A stretch of DNA of 64,000 bases from JAPPLB01 sp965218555 (GTDB taxonomy: Bacteria; Acidobacteriota; Terriglobia; Bryobacterales; UBA6623). The stretch is taken from contig OZ244625.1 in assembly GCA_965218555.1 (NCBI GenBank), positions 372,001 to 436,000 on the forward strand, written 5' to 3'. The notes beneath the pieces are model-generated. The model made no database searches and was not told the origin of the DNA. It saw nothing but the letters and a program-made list of their open reading frames with translations. The position numbers were made by a program, and so were the translations under genes. Below are positions 43,273 to 52,310 of the stretch, one piece after another (positions within the stretch are counted from its first letter, which is position 1; the number at the start of each line of letters is the position of its first letter).

Positions 43273-44457
43273 CTATCGCTCGGCCATCTCAGCGGCGCGG
43301 ATGTCTTTGAAATCGAGATTCGTCGTCGGGTCGTGAGCTTGCAGACTGATGACTCCGGGCGCGAGGCGGGCTTGGCGGCGGGCGTTGTTCCCCGGGGGGC
43401 GCGTGTCTTCCCAGTCGGCGGTTTGGATGCCGTTGATCCAGACGGCGAGGTGGCGTTCGTAGGCGACCACGGTCTTATGGAAAAACTCGCCGTCGTTGGG
43501 GATGACGCGGCGAGCCGGCACATAGAAGTAGAGTCCGCCGGTGCCGAAGTCGTGGGGCTGTGAGCGGTCGCCGTTTCGGAACTCGTTGCGGATTTGCGAC
43601 TCGTAGCCGCTCCAAAAGACGCCTTTCTCGCCACGGAAGAAAACGCCGCTGTTGGGGTGATGGCCGGCTGACGGCGGATTTGTCCTGATCGCGAGCTGCA
43701 GAACGAGGTTCTTGAATTCCTTCATCGTTTCGAGCTGTCCGGCGCCCTTCTCGACATGCAGAATGCCGTCGCGGACCGACCACTCGTGGACATCGTCCCG
43801 GTTCGGACGATCGACCTTTTGCCAGCCGCTCAGGTCCTGTCCGTTGAAGAGCGGGCTGAGGCCGAGCGGCCGGAGCTTGATGTTGCGAAACTCGATGGGT
43901 TTGTCCTCGTTGTACTGCAGTCCGATCACGCCGGCCGCCTGAGACGAGTCGCTGACGTCGAGCACCTCGCGGTCGTTGAGCTGCACGACGAAGCGGCTGC
44001 CGACGGCGCGAACGCGGTAATGATTCCACTGCCCGCCGATAAACTCCGCGGGTTGCGCCTTGACGTAGAAAACGAGGCTGCCCGTGTTGTAGCCCTGCGG
44101 CTGACGATTGAAGATCTGCAGCTCATAACCGGTTTGGTGAGGCGCGCCGCGGCGGGCCGAACGCAGGAATACTCCGCTGTTGCCGTCGGCAGGCGTTCGG
44201 AATTCGAGGCTGAGCTCGAAATCGCCGAAGCTGCTTGTCGTGCCCAGCCAACCGTAGCCGCCGCCGTCGGACTTGAGGACGCCTTCCTCGATCTTCCAGC
44301 GGGCGTCGCCGTGCCATTCCCAGCCGTACTCGGTCTTGCCGTCCCAGAGCAGAATCCAACCCTGTTCGACCTCCTGCGGGGTCAGGGTGTTGTCTTGGGC
44401 GATGATCGCGGACAGGGTCAGCAGGCTGAAGATAAGCGCCGATGCAAAGAGTCTCAT
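43273..44457 (-). CDS. Secreted DUF1080 (3-keto-disaccharide hydrolase-like) protein, two domains
   Basis: 394 residues from ATG 44457 with GAGAGGAAA upstream and a signal peptide (LFASALIFSLLTLSAIIA). Two DUF1080 jelly-roll domains occur in tandem. The first has WILLWDGKTEYGWEWHGDAR, FGDFELSLEFRTPADGNSGV, FLRSARRGAPHQTGYELQIF. The second has LSPLFNGQDLSGWQKV, FKNLVLQLAIRTNPP, NSGVFFRGEKG. The fold is that of concanavalin-like glucanases, and some members hydrolyse 3-keto sugars. It neighbours a TIM-barrel isomerase and a Gfo/Idh/MocA oxidoreductase, a common set for 3-keto-glycoside degradation. Confidence 0.9.
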   Translation of the reverse strand: MRLFASALIFSLLTLSAIIAQDNTLTPQEVEQGWILLWDGKTEYGWEWHGDARWKIEEGVLKSDGGGYGWLGTTSSFGDFELSLEFRTPADGNSGVFLRSARRGAPHQTGYELQIFNRQPQGYNTGSLVFYVKAQPAEFIGGQWNHYRVRAVGSRFVVQLNDREVLDVSDSSQAAGVIGLQYNEDKPIEFRNIKLRPLGLSPLFNGQDLSGWQKVDRPNRDDVHEWSVRDGILHVEKGAGQLETMKEFKNLVLQLAIRTNPPSAGHHPNSGVFFRGEKGVFWSGYESQIRNEFRNGDRSQPHDFGTGGLYFYVPARRVIPNDGEFFHKTVVAYERHLAVWINGIQTADWEDTRPPGNNARRQARLAPGVISLQAHDPTTNLDFKDIRAAEMAER

Positions 44458-44562
44458 GGGGTTTCCTCTCGTCGGGAAACGTCTAGTATACGCACTCTGT
44501 GCTGGATATCTCCCCACGCGGCGATTTGCGCGATTAGGCTGTCGGGCGGGCGGATATCCGGG

Positions 44563-45927
44563 TCAGCGGCCGATCTGCATGAGGACCGAGTAGCCGGTCA
44601 TTACGGCCATGACCGCCGCGGACACCCAGAGCGCCAACGTGAGCCAGCCTTTTGGGAGGATCTGCCTGGGCATGTGGCGGTAGCGCAGCCAGACGGTGAC
44701 GAACCCGATGACGGGCAGCATGAGCGCCTGGGCCACGCCGCCGATTTTGACCATCAGGACCGGGGCCTGCAGAAACATGAAGTACACGGCGGGGACGAAG
44801 AGCAGGACAACGGCAAAGATGCGCGTGTAGCGGAGGCGGAGGGCGTAGTTGTTCTTGTCGAAGACGCCGAGCATGGCGAGGAAGTCCGGGACCATCCGGC
44901 AGTGGGCCGCGGTGGACGCGAACAGGGTGGAGTAGAAGACGGCGAAAGCGCCCGCGAGAAAGAGATAGAGCGACCAGGGCCCGAGCGTCTCGGTGTACAT
45001 GTTCGAGAGGACCTTGACCATCTCCGAGCCCTGCGGCATCAGCCCCATGCCGTTGAGAATGCCCGCGCCCAGCAAGTAGAACGCGATGGTGGCGAAGGTG
45101 TAGATCACCATCGAGTTGAGGACGTCGACGCCCATTACCTTGATCCAGCCGAAGGCGCGCTGCCGCCAGGCCGGGGTGTCGTCGCACTTGCCGGTGTACC
45201 GCGCGTAGCCCTTCTCGATGCACCAATAGGGATACATCACGAGCTCGGTGGCGCCGACGCCGGTGATGCCGAATGCCGCGACGGCGGTGACGAAACCACC
45301 CTGCGGCATCGAGAACATGAATCCGCCGAGCAGGGCGTCCCAGGAGAAGAATTCAGGGCGCTCTATGAGCAGGAACGCGCAACTGACGGTGAGGACCGTG
45401 AAACTGACGACAAGCCCCATCGCGACGCGTTCCACGAGCGAGTAGCGGCCGGCGATCAGGAGAACCGACGTGCCGGCGGCGACGATCCAGACCCAACCGG
45501 CGACGGGAAGGACGGGCACCAGGTCGTGGAGGATTTCGGAAATGCCGCCCATCATCCCGCCGACCTGCATGAGCGTCATTGCAATCATCAAGACCCAGAG
45601 CCAGACGACCCAGGACACGCCGAGGCGCGGCCCCGGGACGCGATTGAAAGCCTCCAAGGTCGTCTCTCCCGTGCCGATCGCGTAGCGGCCCAGTTCGTTT
45701 TGGACGGCGATTTTGATCAAACAGCTCACGATGATGAGCCACAGCAGAGTGTAGCCGTTCTCCGCGCCGAGGACGGTGGTGGCAATGAGCTCGCCGGAGC
45801 CGACGATAGAGCTGGCGAGAATCAATCCCGGACCGATGCGCCGGAAGATCGCGGCGAATCGGGTTGGCGGAGTTTCGATGTCCTCGGGACGAAGTTGGTA
45901 GGGGTCCTGCGGAGAGGAAGCAGACAT
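44563..45927 (-). CDS. Nramp-like membrane transporter (divergent clade)
   Basis: 454 residues (TTG 45942 is an alternative start) with 11-12 membrane helices. Overall architecture and segments such as GWVWIVAAGTSVLLIAG and LFLAGAFAVFYSTLFASTAA fit the Nramp family in the LeuT fold. The TM1 metal motif DPGN is replaced by GSGE (IVGSGELIATTVLGA) and the TM6 MPH motif by GATELVMYP. It probably does not carry Mn/Fe like classical MntH and may have another substrate. It is located between the TIM-barrel isomerase and DUF1080 genes on the same strand. Confidence 0.8.
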   Translation of the reverse strand: MSASSPQDPYQLRPEDIETPPTRFAAIFRRIGPGLILASSIVGSGELIATTVLGAENGYTLLWLIIVSCLIKIAVQNELGRYAIGTGETTLEAFNRVPGPRLGVSWVVWLWVLMIAMTLMQVGGMMGGISEILHDLVPVLPVAGWVWIVAAGTSVLLIAGRYSLVERVAMGLVVSFTVLTVSCAFLLIERPEFFSWDALLGGFMFSMPQGGFVTAVAAFGITGVGATELVMYPYWCIEKGYARYTGKCDDTPAWRQRAFGWIKVMGVDVLNSMVIYTFATIAFYLLGAGILNGMGLMPQGSEMVKVLSNMYTETLGPWSLYLFLAGAFAVFYSTLFASTAAHCRMVPDFLAMLGVFDKNNYALRLRYTRIFAVVLLFVPAVYFMFLQAPVLMVKIGGVAQALMLPVIGFVTVWLRYRHMPRQILPKGWLTLALWVSAAVMAVMTGYSVLMQIGR

Positions 45928-45944
45928 AAGCGATGCCAGCAATG

Positions 45945-46835
45945 CTACTTCAGGCTGTCCATGAACAGCAAGAACCTTTGCGCATAGGAGTCCAGGTTTT
46001 CAACCGAGCCGCCGCCGAGGATGGGCGAGCACATCTCGTAGGCGACCGAGCCGGAGAATCCACCGTCGCGCAGGGCGCCGAGGAAGGCCTTGTAGTCGAT
46101 GAACCCTTCGTCGATCGGAACTGCTTGGGCGTAGGGGACGGCCGCACGGTAGTTGATGACATCGGGCTCGTAGAGAAAGCGCGGGCGCTTCTGATAGTTG
46201 GCGATAGTGGTGTGCGGCATGAGGGGCGCCATGTCGCGGGCGGCCTCGACGATGTCGGTTCCTTGCAGCGCCGGCGCCCAGGCGTCGAAGAGCGGTCTGC
46301 AGTTGGGGCGTCCGACGGCTTCGATGAGATCGCGTTGACTGCGGTAGTCGACCGCGATGTCGTGGTGGTTCTGGACGCCGACCGTCACGCCGAGGGGTGC
46401 GGCGCGGTCAGCGCATTCTTTCAGGACTTCGACGACGAGATTCCATTGCGGGAGGTATCCGGAGGCGGGGTTTTCGTAGCCGGTGTAAATCCGGATCAAA
46501 TCGCCGCCGATGTCGTGAGCGAGTTGGGCGAGTGCGGTGACGTAGGAGATTTGCATCTCACGCATCGGAATTTCGGCGTGTTCCAGGTCAGCAGTGAAGT
46601 TGGAGTACCCGGCCAGGCAAACCTTGGTGAGGCCGTTCTGCCGGATGAGATTCTTCAGGCCGGCGCGGGCTTGGGCGTCGTAGTCGAGGACGGAGAGGTG
46701 GGGCCGCTTGGCCATGAGCATCACGCCGTTGAAGCCGAGCGCGGCGGCCTTGCGGACAAAGTCGTCGACGGGCAAGAGGTCTTGGCCCCACGAGCCGGAA
46801 TAGCTAACGGAATGCAAGAGGGTCGGGAATGACAT
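45945..46835 (-). CDS. Sugar phosphate isomerase/epimerase family TIM-barrel protein
   Basis: 296 residues from ATG 46835 (GGAGCTTCC before it); the upstream extension is non-coding. The AP-endonuclease-2/xylose-isomerase-like barrel is seen in FPTLLHSVSYSGSWGQDLLP, LGFNGVMLMAKRPHLS, IRIYTGYENPA, VGVQNHHDIAVDYRSQRDLI, FDAWAPALQGTDIVEAARDM, and GFSGSVAYEMCSPILGGG. His, Asp and Glu ligands for one divalent metal are plausible. These enzymes isomerise sugars or inositols or cleave keto-sugars. It leads a minus-strand operon with the Nramp-like gene (about 17 bases apart). Confidence 0.88.
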   Translation of the reverse strand: MSFPTLLHSVSYSGSWGQDLLPVDDFVRKAAALGFNGVMLMAKRPHLSVLDYDAQARAGLKNLIRQNGLTKVCLAGYSNFTADLEHAEIPMREMQISYVTALAQLAHDIGGDLIRIYTGYENPASGYLPQWNLVVEVLKECADRAAPLGVTVGVQNHHDIAVDYRSQRDLIEAVGRPNCRPLFDAWAPALQGTDIVEAARDMAPLMPHTTIANYQKRPRFLYEPDVINYRAAVPYAQAVPIDEGFIDYKAFLGALRDGGFSGSVAYEMCSPILGGGSVENLDSYAQRFLLFMDSLK

Positions 46836-46940
46836 GGAAGCTCCGATTTGCGCGGCGAACGGGCCCCAAGACCCGTGAGCATCCGGTGGACGAGCCGTCC
46901 AGAGTAGCAGTATTTTCAAGCCATCGTTCTCTTGCTCCTT

Positions 46941-46968
46941 TTGGCATCCAAGGGCAACAATGTATGAT
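46941..46968 (+). promoter_or_regulatory. Promoter upstream of the SDR gene
   Basis: TTGGCA (46941-46946), 16 bases, TATGAT (46963-46968): five of six matches at both boxes. It would give a leader of about 110 bases to the SDR gene at 47084. Confidence 0.5.
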
Positions 46969-47083
46969 GCGCGGCCGCGGCCGGCCCGGTCTCGTCTGAA
47001 CCCCGGCGCGGTCGCAAAGCAGGTGACAGAGGTTGGAGCGAGGGCTGATACCCCTCAAGAACACGTTGCAGGGAAGTTGATCG

Positions 47084-47818
47084 ATGAAACTGGAGAACAA
47101 GATTGCTCTCGTGACCGGCGCTGGCAGCGGTATTGGCCGAGCGGTCGCAGAGACGTTCGCGCAAGAAGGAGCGCACGTTGTAAGCGTGGGGAGAACCCGT
47201 GAGAAGCTCGATTCCGCGAAACAGGAAGCGGGCGAGACGGGTGTCCGCATTCACCCCCGGGCGCTCGATGTCTCGGACCGCATCGCCGCGAAGGCGCTGG
47301 TGGCGTCCACGGTCGCTCAATTCGGCGCGATCGACATTCTTGTGAACAACGCCGGCGTCAACGTGCCGCGCCGGGCTCTGTCGGAGTTGTCCACGGATGA
47401 CTTCGACAAGATCGTTCATGTGAATCTCAACGGAGCGTTTTATCTGATTCACGAGGTGCTGCCGATCATGCGGAAACGCCGCGACGGGTTGATCATCAAC
47501 GTCTCGTCGATCGCGGGCGTCCGGGGGAGCGAACTTGGTGGAGCAGCGTACTCGGCCTCGAAGTTCGGAATGGCCGGCCTCAGCAAGACGGTCGGGCTGG
47601 AGGAAGGCGAGAACGGCATCCGGTCGTGCCTGATCTATCCCGGGGAGGTCAACACGCCGATCCTGGACTCTCGCCCCGTGGTTCCCGATGCCGATCAACG
47701 CGCCCGGATGTTACAGCCGGAGGACCTCGCGCAGGCCGCGTTGCTGGTGGCGACACTCCACCCGCGGGCGACGATTCCCGAGTTGGTGATCTCGCCGACG
47801 ATTCAGAAATTCGCTTGA
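47084..47818 (+). CDS. Short-chain dehydrogenase/reductase
   Basis: 244 residues. The classical SDR layout is complete: cofactor site TGAGSGIG, then ALDVSD, NNAGVN, the catalytic Ser in INVSSIAG, YSASK with Tyr and Lys, and PGEVNTP. GRTRE after the second strand (VVSVGRTREK) suggests NADP(H) preference. It oxidises or reduces a sugar or alcohol, with substrate unknown. It converges with iolB and lies in the sugar-catabolism block. Confidence 0.93.
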   Translation: MKLENKIALVTGAGSGIGRAVAETFAQEGAHVVSVGRTREKLDSAKQEAGETGVRIHPRALDVSDRIAAKALVASTVAQFGAIDILVNNAGVNVPRRALSELSTDDFDKIVHVNLNGAFYLIHEVLPIMRKRRDGLIINVSSIAGVRGSELGGAAYSASKFGMAGLSKTVGLEEGENGIRSCLIYPGEVNTPILDSRPVVPDADQRARMLQPEDLAQAALLVATLHPRATIPELVISPTIQKFA

Positions 47819-47851
47819 TTCCACTGAGCGGGAGTTCGTTCCCGTGCCAAG

Positions 47852-48679
47852 TCAGCCCGTGTCGGCTTTCTTGATCCAGGCGTACTTGGGGTCGTCTGCC
47901 CATGCGCCGTACGTGCGGCCCTCACCCGCCAGAATCCACGTATAGTTCAACGTATAGGCAGGAAACGCCACGACCGGGTGGTACCCGCGCGGGATGATCA
48001 CCGTGTCGCCGTCTTCCACCGCGTAGGAATAGTCGAACGCCGGCCTCGGATCAGCGGGGTCCGTGTAGAGACGCATGAATCCAAATCCCTCTTTGGGCTC
48101 GACCTGAAAAAAGTACACCTCTTCCATCGGCACCTCGGAGGGCGGGTTGCTCGCGTCATGTTTGTGCGGCGGGCAACTTGACCAACTGCCGGGATCGTTG
48201 ACCGTCTCCCCGGCGATAAGGTGGTTGGCGTCAATGTTGTCCGCAATGTAGGTGTGGAGGGTCCGGCGCCAATTCTCGCGGCCGACAGGCTTTGTTTCGA
48301 CCTGTTCGCGAGTCACGATGCGGGGTGCGGCGCCGGGTTTGCCCTCGGCCCCGGCAATGCTGACACGGGCCGCACCGTCGAGCAGGGTCAACTTGAGCGT
48401 GGCGTCGCGTGGCACGTACAGCATCTCGCCCGGCTCTTTGATCGAGGCCCGCGAGCGAGTCTCCGCCGTCAAATTGCCGCTGGAGGAGGAAATCTCGACC
48501 CTGACCGGACCGGAATAGAAGTCGACGGCAAGTTCCTCGTCCCCACTTTCAGTGGTGAACTCGCGCAGCTCGCGACCGAGTTCCACGACCTGGAATGATA
48601 GATACTTGAGGTCCTTACCCCGCTCCACAATCGGATAAACGCCGGGGCTGTCAATGGGATATTTCGTTTGGAAGCTCAT
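47852..48679 (-). CDS. iolB: 5-deoxy-glucuronate isomerase (IolB family)
   Basis: 275 residues from ATG 48679; the upstream frame overlaps the divergent aldolase leader and is not used. IolB is a bicupin isomerase of myo-inositol catabolism. Recognisable pieces are EMLYVPRDATLKL in the N-cupin, and WSSCPPHKHDASNPPSEVPM, EEVYFFQVEPKEGFGFMRLY, DGDTVIIPRGYHPVVAFPAY in the C-cupin with its metal-binding His and Glu. No iolC, iolD or iolE is adjacent, so it may serve a uronate or related pathway. It is divergent from the KDPG-aldolase gene (85 bases between starts), suggesting shared regulation. Confidence 0.88.
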   Translation of the reverse strand: MSFQTKYPIDSPGVYPIVERGKDLKYLSFQVVELGRELREFTTESGDEELAVDFYSGPVRVEISSSSGNLTAETRSRASIKEPGEMLYVPRDATLKLTLLDGAARVSIAGAEGKPGAAPRIVTREQVETKPVGRENWRRTLHTYIADNIDANHLIAGETVNDPGSWSSCPPHKHDASNPPSEVPMEEVYFFQVEPKEGFGFMRLYTDPADPRPAFDYSYAVEDGDTVIIPRGYHPVVAFPAYTLNYTWILAGEGRTYGAWADDPKYAWIKKADTG

Positions 48680-48764
48680 GGAGCGCCAAGGGAACTTTGA
48701 TATCGTTGGAAGGTTGCGCGCGGTTCGGTTTCGCTTCACCTGCCGCACCCGCGCCCTCGTTATT

Positions 48765-49412
48765 ATGGCAAAAGAGAATACGCTGGCCGCGATGATGAAG
48801 ATCGGGATTATTCCGATCGTGCGAGCCGACAGGGCCGACCAGGCCATCGAGGCCGCGAAGGCCATCTATCGCGGAGGGGTAGGGATTCTCGAGGTGACGA
48901 TGACGGTGCCCGGCGCCGTCAAGGTCCTGGAAAAAGTTGCGGACGAATTCGGTGATCAGATTGTTCTGGGCGCGGGGACCGTCCTCGACCCGGAAACGGC
49001 CCGGGCGGTCATGCTGGCCGGCGCGGAGTTTTTGGTGACGCCGTCTCTCAACGTGAAAACGATCGAGTTGTGCCACCGCTACTCCAAGCCGATCATTCCC
49101 GGTGCGCTCACGCCGACGGAAGTCATGAACGCTTGGGAAAACGGCGCCGACATGGTCAAGATCTTCCCCTGCGGCAATCTGGGCGGCCCCCGCTACATCA
49201 AGGCCCTCAAGGCGCCGTTGCCGCAAGTGTTGATGGTGCCGACAGGAGGAGTGAGGCTTGACAATGCGGCCGACTTCTTCCATGCCGGCGCGTCGGCGAT
49301 CGCAGTGGGTTCCGACTTGTTCAACAAGAAAGCCCTGGAATCGGGTGACTATGCATCCATCGAAGAAAACGCCAGGCAGTTTCTGAAAGTCGTCGAAGAA
49401 GCGCGGGCCTAG
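48765..49412 (+). CDS. 2-dehydro-3-deoxyphosphogluconate (KDPG/KHG) aldolase
   Basis: 215 residues from ATG 48765. The class I aldolase barrel is clear: GIIPIVRADRADQAIEAAKA, LEVTMTVPGAVKVL with the catalytic Glu, LGAGTVLDPETARAVMLAGA, FLVTPSLNVKTIELCHRY, and the Schiff-base Lys in ADMVKIFPCGNLGGPRYIKA, then MVPTGGVRLDNAADFFHAG. It cleaves KDPG to pyruvate and glyceraldehyde 3-phosphate (Entner-Doudoroff) or acts on related keto acids. It is divergent from iolB, fitting sugar-acid catabolism. Confidence 0.93.
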   Translation: MAKENTLAAMMKIGIIPIVRADRADQAIEAAKAIYRGGVGILEVTMTVPGAVKVLEKVADEFGDQIVLGAGTVLDPETARAVMLAGAEFLVTPSLNVKTIELCHRYSKPIIPGALTPTEVMNAWENGADMVKIFPCGNLGGPRYIKALKAPLPQVLMVPTGGVRLDNAADFFHAGASAIAVGSDLFNKKALESGDYASIEENARQFLKVVEEARA

Positions 49413-49456
49413 GCCGGTCTGAGCCGGCGCCGCAGGACTTTCTCCGCCTCTCTCCT

Positions 49457-50488
49457 ATGCCGACCGACGTTGTTTCCGAGCTGCCCGAGGGCGCGAACGT
49501 CATCGTCCTGCGATATCGGTCGCTGGGAGATATCGTGCTCACGACGCCGGCGCTCTCGCTCCTCAAGCAGGCGCGGCCGGATTTGCGGATCACCATCGTG
49601 ATCGCCGCGCCCTTCGCCGGCTTGCTCACCGGCAACAACGATGTAACCAACGAGTTGATTCATGAAAACTCGCCGCTGTCGCCGCTCAAGACGCTACGAG
49701 CGATTCGAAAGCTGAAGCCGGCCCTCTGCCTCGATTTGTACGCCAAGTCCTGGACTGCCCGTTGCACGGCCCTTTCCGGCGCCCGGTTCCGCGCCGGATA
49801 TGCGCATGCGAGAGAAAGTTTCGGCTACGGCATCAAGATCCCGCGGGCGCAGGCCATCCTGGGCCGTGCCGACGACGAGGCCGTGCACACCGCCGAGCAC
49901 CACGCCTCGGCGATGTTCCACCTGGGCGTTCCCGTCTCCCCGGTTCCGCGGGCAAAGCTTCACGCCGAACCTTTGAACCGTGATCGCCCCTACAGCGTGC
50001 TCCACATCGCCGCTCTCCATGCCACCAAGGAATGGCCGCTCGACCGCTTCCATCGCGTCGGACATTTTCTGGAAGGCCGCGGCCTCGAGCCGGTCTTCAT
50101 CTCCGCTCCCGGCCGGGGCGATATGTTCTCCGGCCTCTCCAGGTTCACCTGCCTCGAAGATCTCACCCTGAATGACCTGAAGTCGTTGATCGCCGGCGCA
50201 CGGCTTTTCGTTGGCAACGACTCGGGCCCGGCGCACGTGGCGGCGGCGTTCGAGATTCCTGCGGTTGTCATCTTCGGCTCATCGAACTCTTGTGTCTGGG
50301 GTCCCTGGCGCACCGTAAGCGCGGTCGTGGAGACGGTATGGGACTGCAAGCCCTGCAAGGGGGATCGCTGTTACGAGTTCGACGAGCCGCGCTGTATTCT
50401 GTCGGTGGAGACATCGCAGGTCGAGAGGGCGATTGATGAGGTCCTCTCGCGAGCCGCCGCCGGCCCAAACCGCGAAGTCGGTCGATGA
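49457..50488 (+). CDS. Glycosyltransferase family 9 (heptosyltransferase-like)
   Basis: 343 residues. The GT-B fold of ADP-heptose:LPS heptosyltransferases is shown by VIVLRYRSLGDIVLTTPALS, LRAIRKLKPALCLDLYAKSW, SVLHIAALHATKEWPLDRFH, and the nucleotide-sugar site ARLFVGNDSGPAHVAAAFEI, PAVVIFGSSN. It adds a sugar to lipid A core or a similar glycolipid. The stop overlaps the ABC exporter start (ATGA), which supports a role in building the lipopolysaccharide that the exporter flips. Confidence 0.9.
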   Translation: MPTDVVSELPEGANVIVLRYRSLGDIVLTTPALSLLKQARPDLRITIVIAAPFAGLLTGNNDVTNELIHENSPLSPLKTLRAIRKLKPALCLDLYAKSWTARCTALSGARFRAGYAHARESFGYGIKIPRAQAILGRADDEAVHTAEHHASAMFHLGVPVSPVPRAKLHAEPLNRDRPYSVLHIAALHATKEWPLDRFHRVGHFLEGRGLEPVFISAPGRGDMFSGLSRFTCLEDLTLNDLKSLIAGARLFVGNDSGPAHVAAAFEIPAVVIFGSSNSCVWGPWRTVSAVVETVWDCKPCKGDRCYEFDEPRCILSVETSQVERAIDEVLSRAAAGPNREVGR

Positions 50489-52302
50489 CGCAACTGTTTC
50501 AGCTACTGCGCTTCACGCGGCCTTATACGACGCGGCTGACCCTTTCGGTCTTGCTGATGGCGATAGTGGGCGCCTGTCATGGCTTGGTCGCGATTCTCGC
50601 CGAGCCCGTCTTTGACCGCGTCCTCGATCCTGACGCGGACCCCGCTCCCGTTCCCTTATATGAGATCCCGTTCGCGGACTCCCAGCTCTATCTCAACGAC
50701 CTGTTGCCGGAAGGCATCGAAGATATCTGGGCGCTTGTCGCGGCCGGCGTCATTGGAGTTTTTCTGGTCAAGGGAGCCTGCAACTACCTGGGCAGTTACT
50801 TCGTCAACTACGTCGGTCTGGCGGCGGTACGCGACCTGAGAAACGAAGTTTATGGAGTCGTCCTCAACCAATCACCCGCCTTCTTCCAGAAGACACACAC
50901 CGGCCGTTTGATTTCATCGCTCATCAACGACATTGAAAAAATCCAGGTCGCCATGTCGCACATTCTGGCCGACCTGCTGCGCCAAGGGTTCGCCCTTTTC
51001 GCGCTGCTGTGGGTGCTGATTCAGACCGACTGGAAGCTGGCGGCCGTCAGTCTGACGGTTCTGCCCTTCGTCGGGTGGCCGACCACCCGGATCGGTCGCC
51101 GCATCCAAAAAACCACCCGCAGCGCCCAGGATCACCTCGCCCGCCTGACCCAGATTCTTCAAGAGACCATCAGCGGCAATCGCATCGTCAAGGCCTTTGG
51201 CATGGAGCGATTCGAAATGGACCGCTTTCATGAGGTGGCGCAGGGTGTCTTCCGGGACAGCCTGCGTTACGTCAGGCAACAGGGTATCGCTACGCCTTTG
51301 ATCGAAATGTTCGGGGCCGTGACGATCGTCGGCCTGCTGACGTACGCCCGCAGCCAGATTCTCGACGAGCAGATGACACCCGGTCGTTTCACCACGTTCG
51401 TCATTGCGCTTCTGATGCTCTACCAGCCGGTCAAAAGGCTGGCGGGCATCTACAACATCTTCCAGCAGGCGCTCGGCGCCGCACAGCGCATCCTCGAATA
51501 CCGCCGTCATCCCCACGACGTCCGCGAGGCGTCCCAGGCCGTCGAGATGCCGCCTTTCTCTGATGCGATCACCTTCAGCGACATCAGCTTCCGATATCCC
51601 GAGAGTTCTGAGAGAGCGCTTGCAAATCTGTCCTTCACGGTCCGGCGCGGGGAAGTTTTGGCTCTGGTCGGTCCGAGCGGGGCGGGCAAAAGCACTCTGA
51701 TGAATCTTCTGCCGCGCTTCTTCGATCCGTCTTCCGGGGAGATCCGCATCGACGGACAGGATCTCCGGTCGCTTCGACTCCGTTCGCTGCGGGACCAGAT
51801 TGCCATCGTCACCCAGGAAACGTTCCTGTTCGACGACACGGTTTTCCGGAACATCGCGTACGGCCGCCCCGATGTCTCGAGGGAAACCGTGGCCGAGGCC
51901 GCCGGGGCCGCCATCGCCGCCGACTTCATCGAGGCGTTGCCAGAGGGCTACGAGACCCATCTCGGCGAGCGCGGCCACCGCCTTAGCGGCGGGCAGCGCC
52001 AGCGCATCACCATTGCCCGGGCTTTGCTGAAGAACGCTCCCATCCTCATCCTCGACGAAGCCACATCGCATCTCGACAGCGAGTCGGAAATGCTCGTACA
52101 GCGCGCGCTGGCCAATCTGATGCAGGGGCGCACGGTGATCGTCAGCGCTCATCGGTTGTCCACGATCCGCAGCGCCGACAAGATTCTTGTGCTGGACGCG
52201 GGAGCCCGCGTCGATCTAGGCACACATGAAGAATTGTTGGATCGCTGTGCGCTCTACCGGCGTTTGTCGAAGTTACAGTCGGTGGGGCAAGTGACGAGCT
52301 AG
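50485..52302 (+). CDS. MsbA-like ABC transporter (lipid exporter)
   Basis: 605 residues. The N-terminal half has six membrane helices with an EAA-like coupling loop (GNRIVKAFGMERFEMDRFHE). The nucleotide-binding domain has Walker A GPSGAGKST (K402), Q-loop VTQETFLFDD, signature RLSGGQRQR, Walker B PILILDEATSHLDSES, and H-loop IVSAHRLST. It is a homodimeric half-transporter. MsbA homologues flip lipid A across the inner membrane. It is translationally coupled to the GT9 gene and followed by yicC after eight bases. Confidence 0.92.
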   Translation: MTQLFQLLRFTRPYTTRLTLSVLLMAIVGACHGLVAILAEPVFDRVLDPDADPAPVPLYEIPFADSQLYLNDLLPEGIEDIWALVAAGVIGVFLVKGACNYLGSYFVNYVGLAAVRDLRNEVYGVVLNQSPAFFQKTHTGRLISSLINDIEKIQVAMSHILADLLRQGFALFALLWVLIQTDWKLAAVSLTVLPFVGWPTTRIGRRIQKTTRSAQDHLARLTQILQETISGNRIVKAFGMERFEMDRFHEVAQGVFRDSLRYVRQQGIATPLIEMFGAVTIVGLLTYARSQILDEQMTPGRFTTFVIALLMLYQPVKRLAGIYNIFQQALGAAQRILEYRRHPHDVREASQAVEMPPFSDAITFSDISFRYPESSERALANLSFTVRRGEVLALVGPSGAGKSTLMNLLPRFFDPSSGEIRIDGQDLRSLRLRSLRDQIAIVTQETFLFDDTVFRNIAYGRPDVSRETVAEAAGAAIAADFIEALPEGYETHLGERGHRLSGGQRQRITIARALLKNAPILILDEATSHLDSESEMLVQRALANLMQGRTVIVSAHRLSTIRSADKILVLDAGARVDLGTHEELLDRCALYRRLSKLQSVGQVTS

Positions 52303-52310
52303 GTGAGTTT

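Noticed and set aside
43756..45987. 743-codon plus-strand ORF
   Set aside because: Antisense to the DUF1080 and Nramp-like genes; composition (E/D/G/H-rich, no hydrophobic core) is that of a shadow frame.
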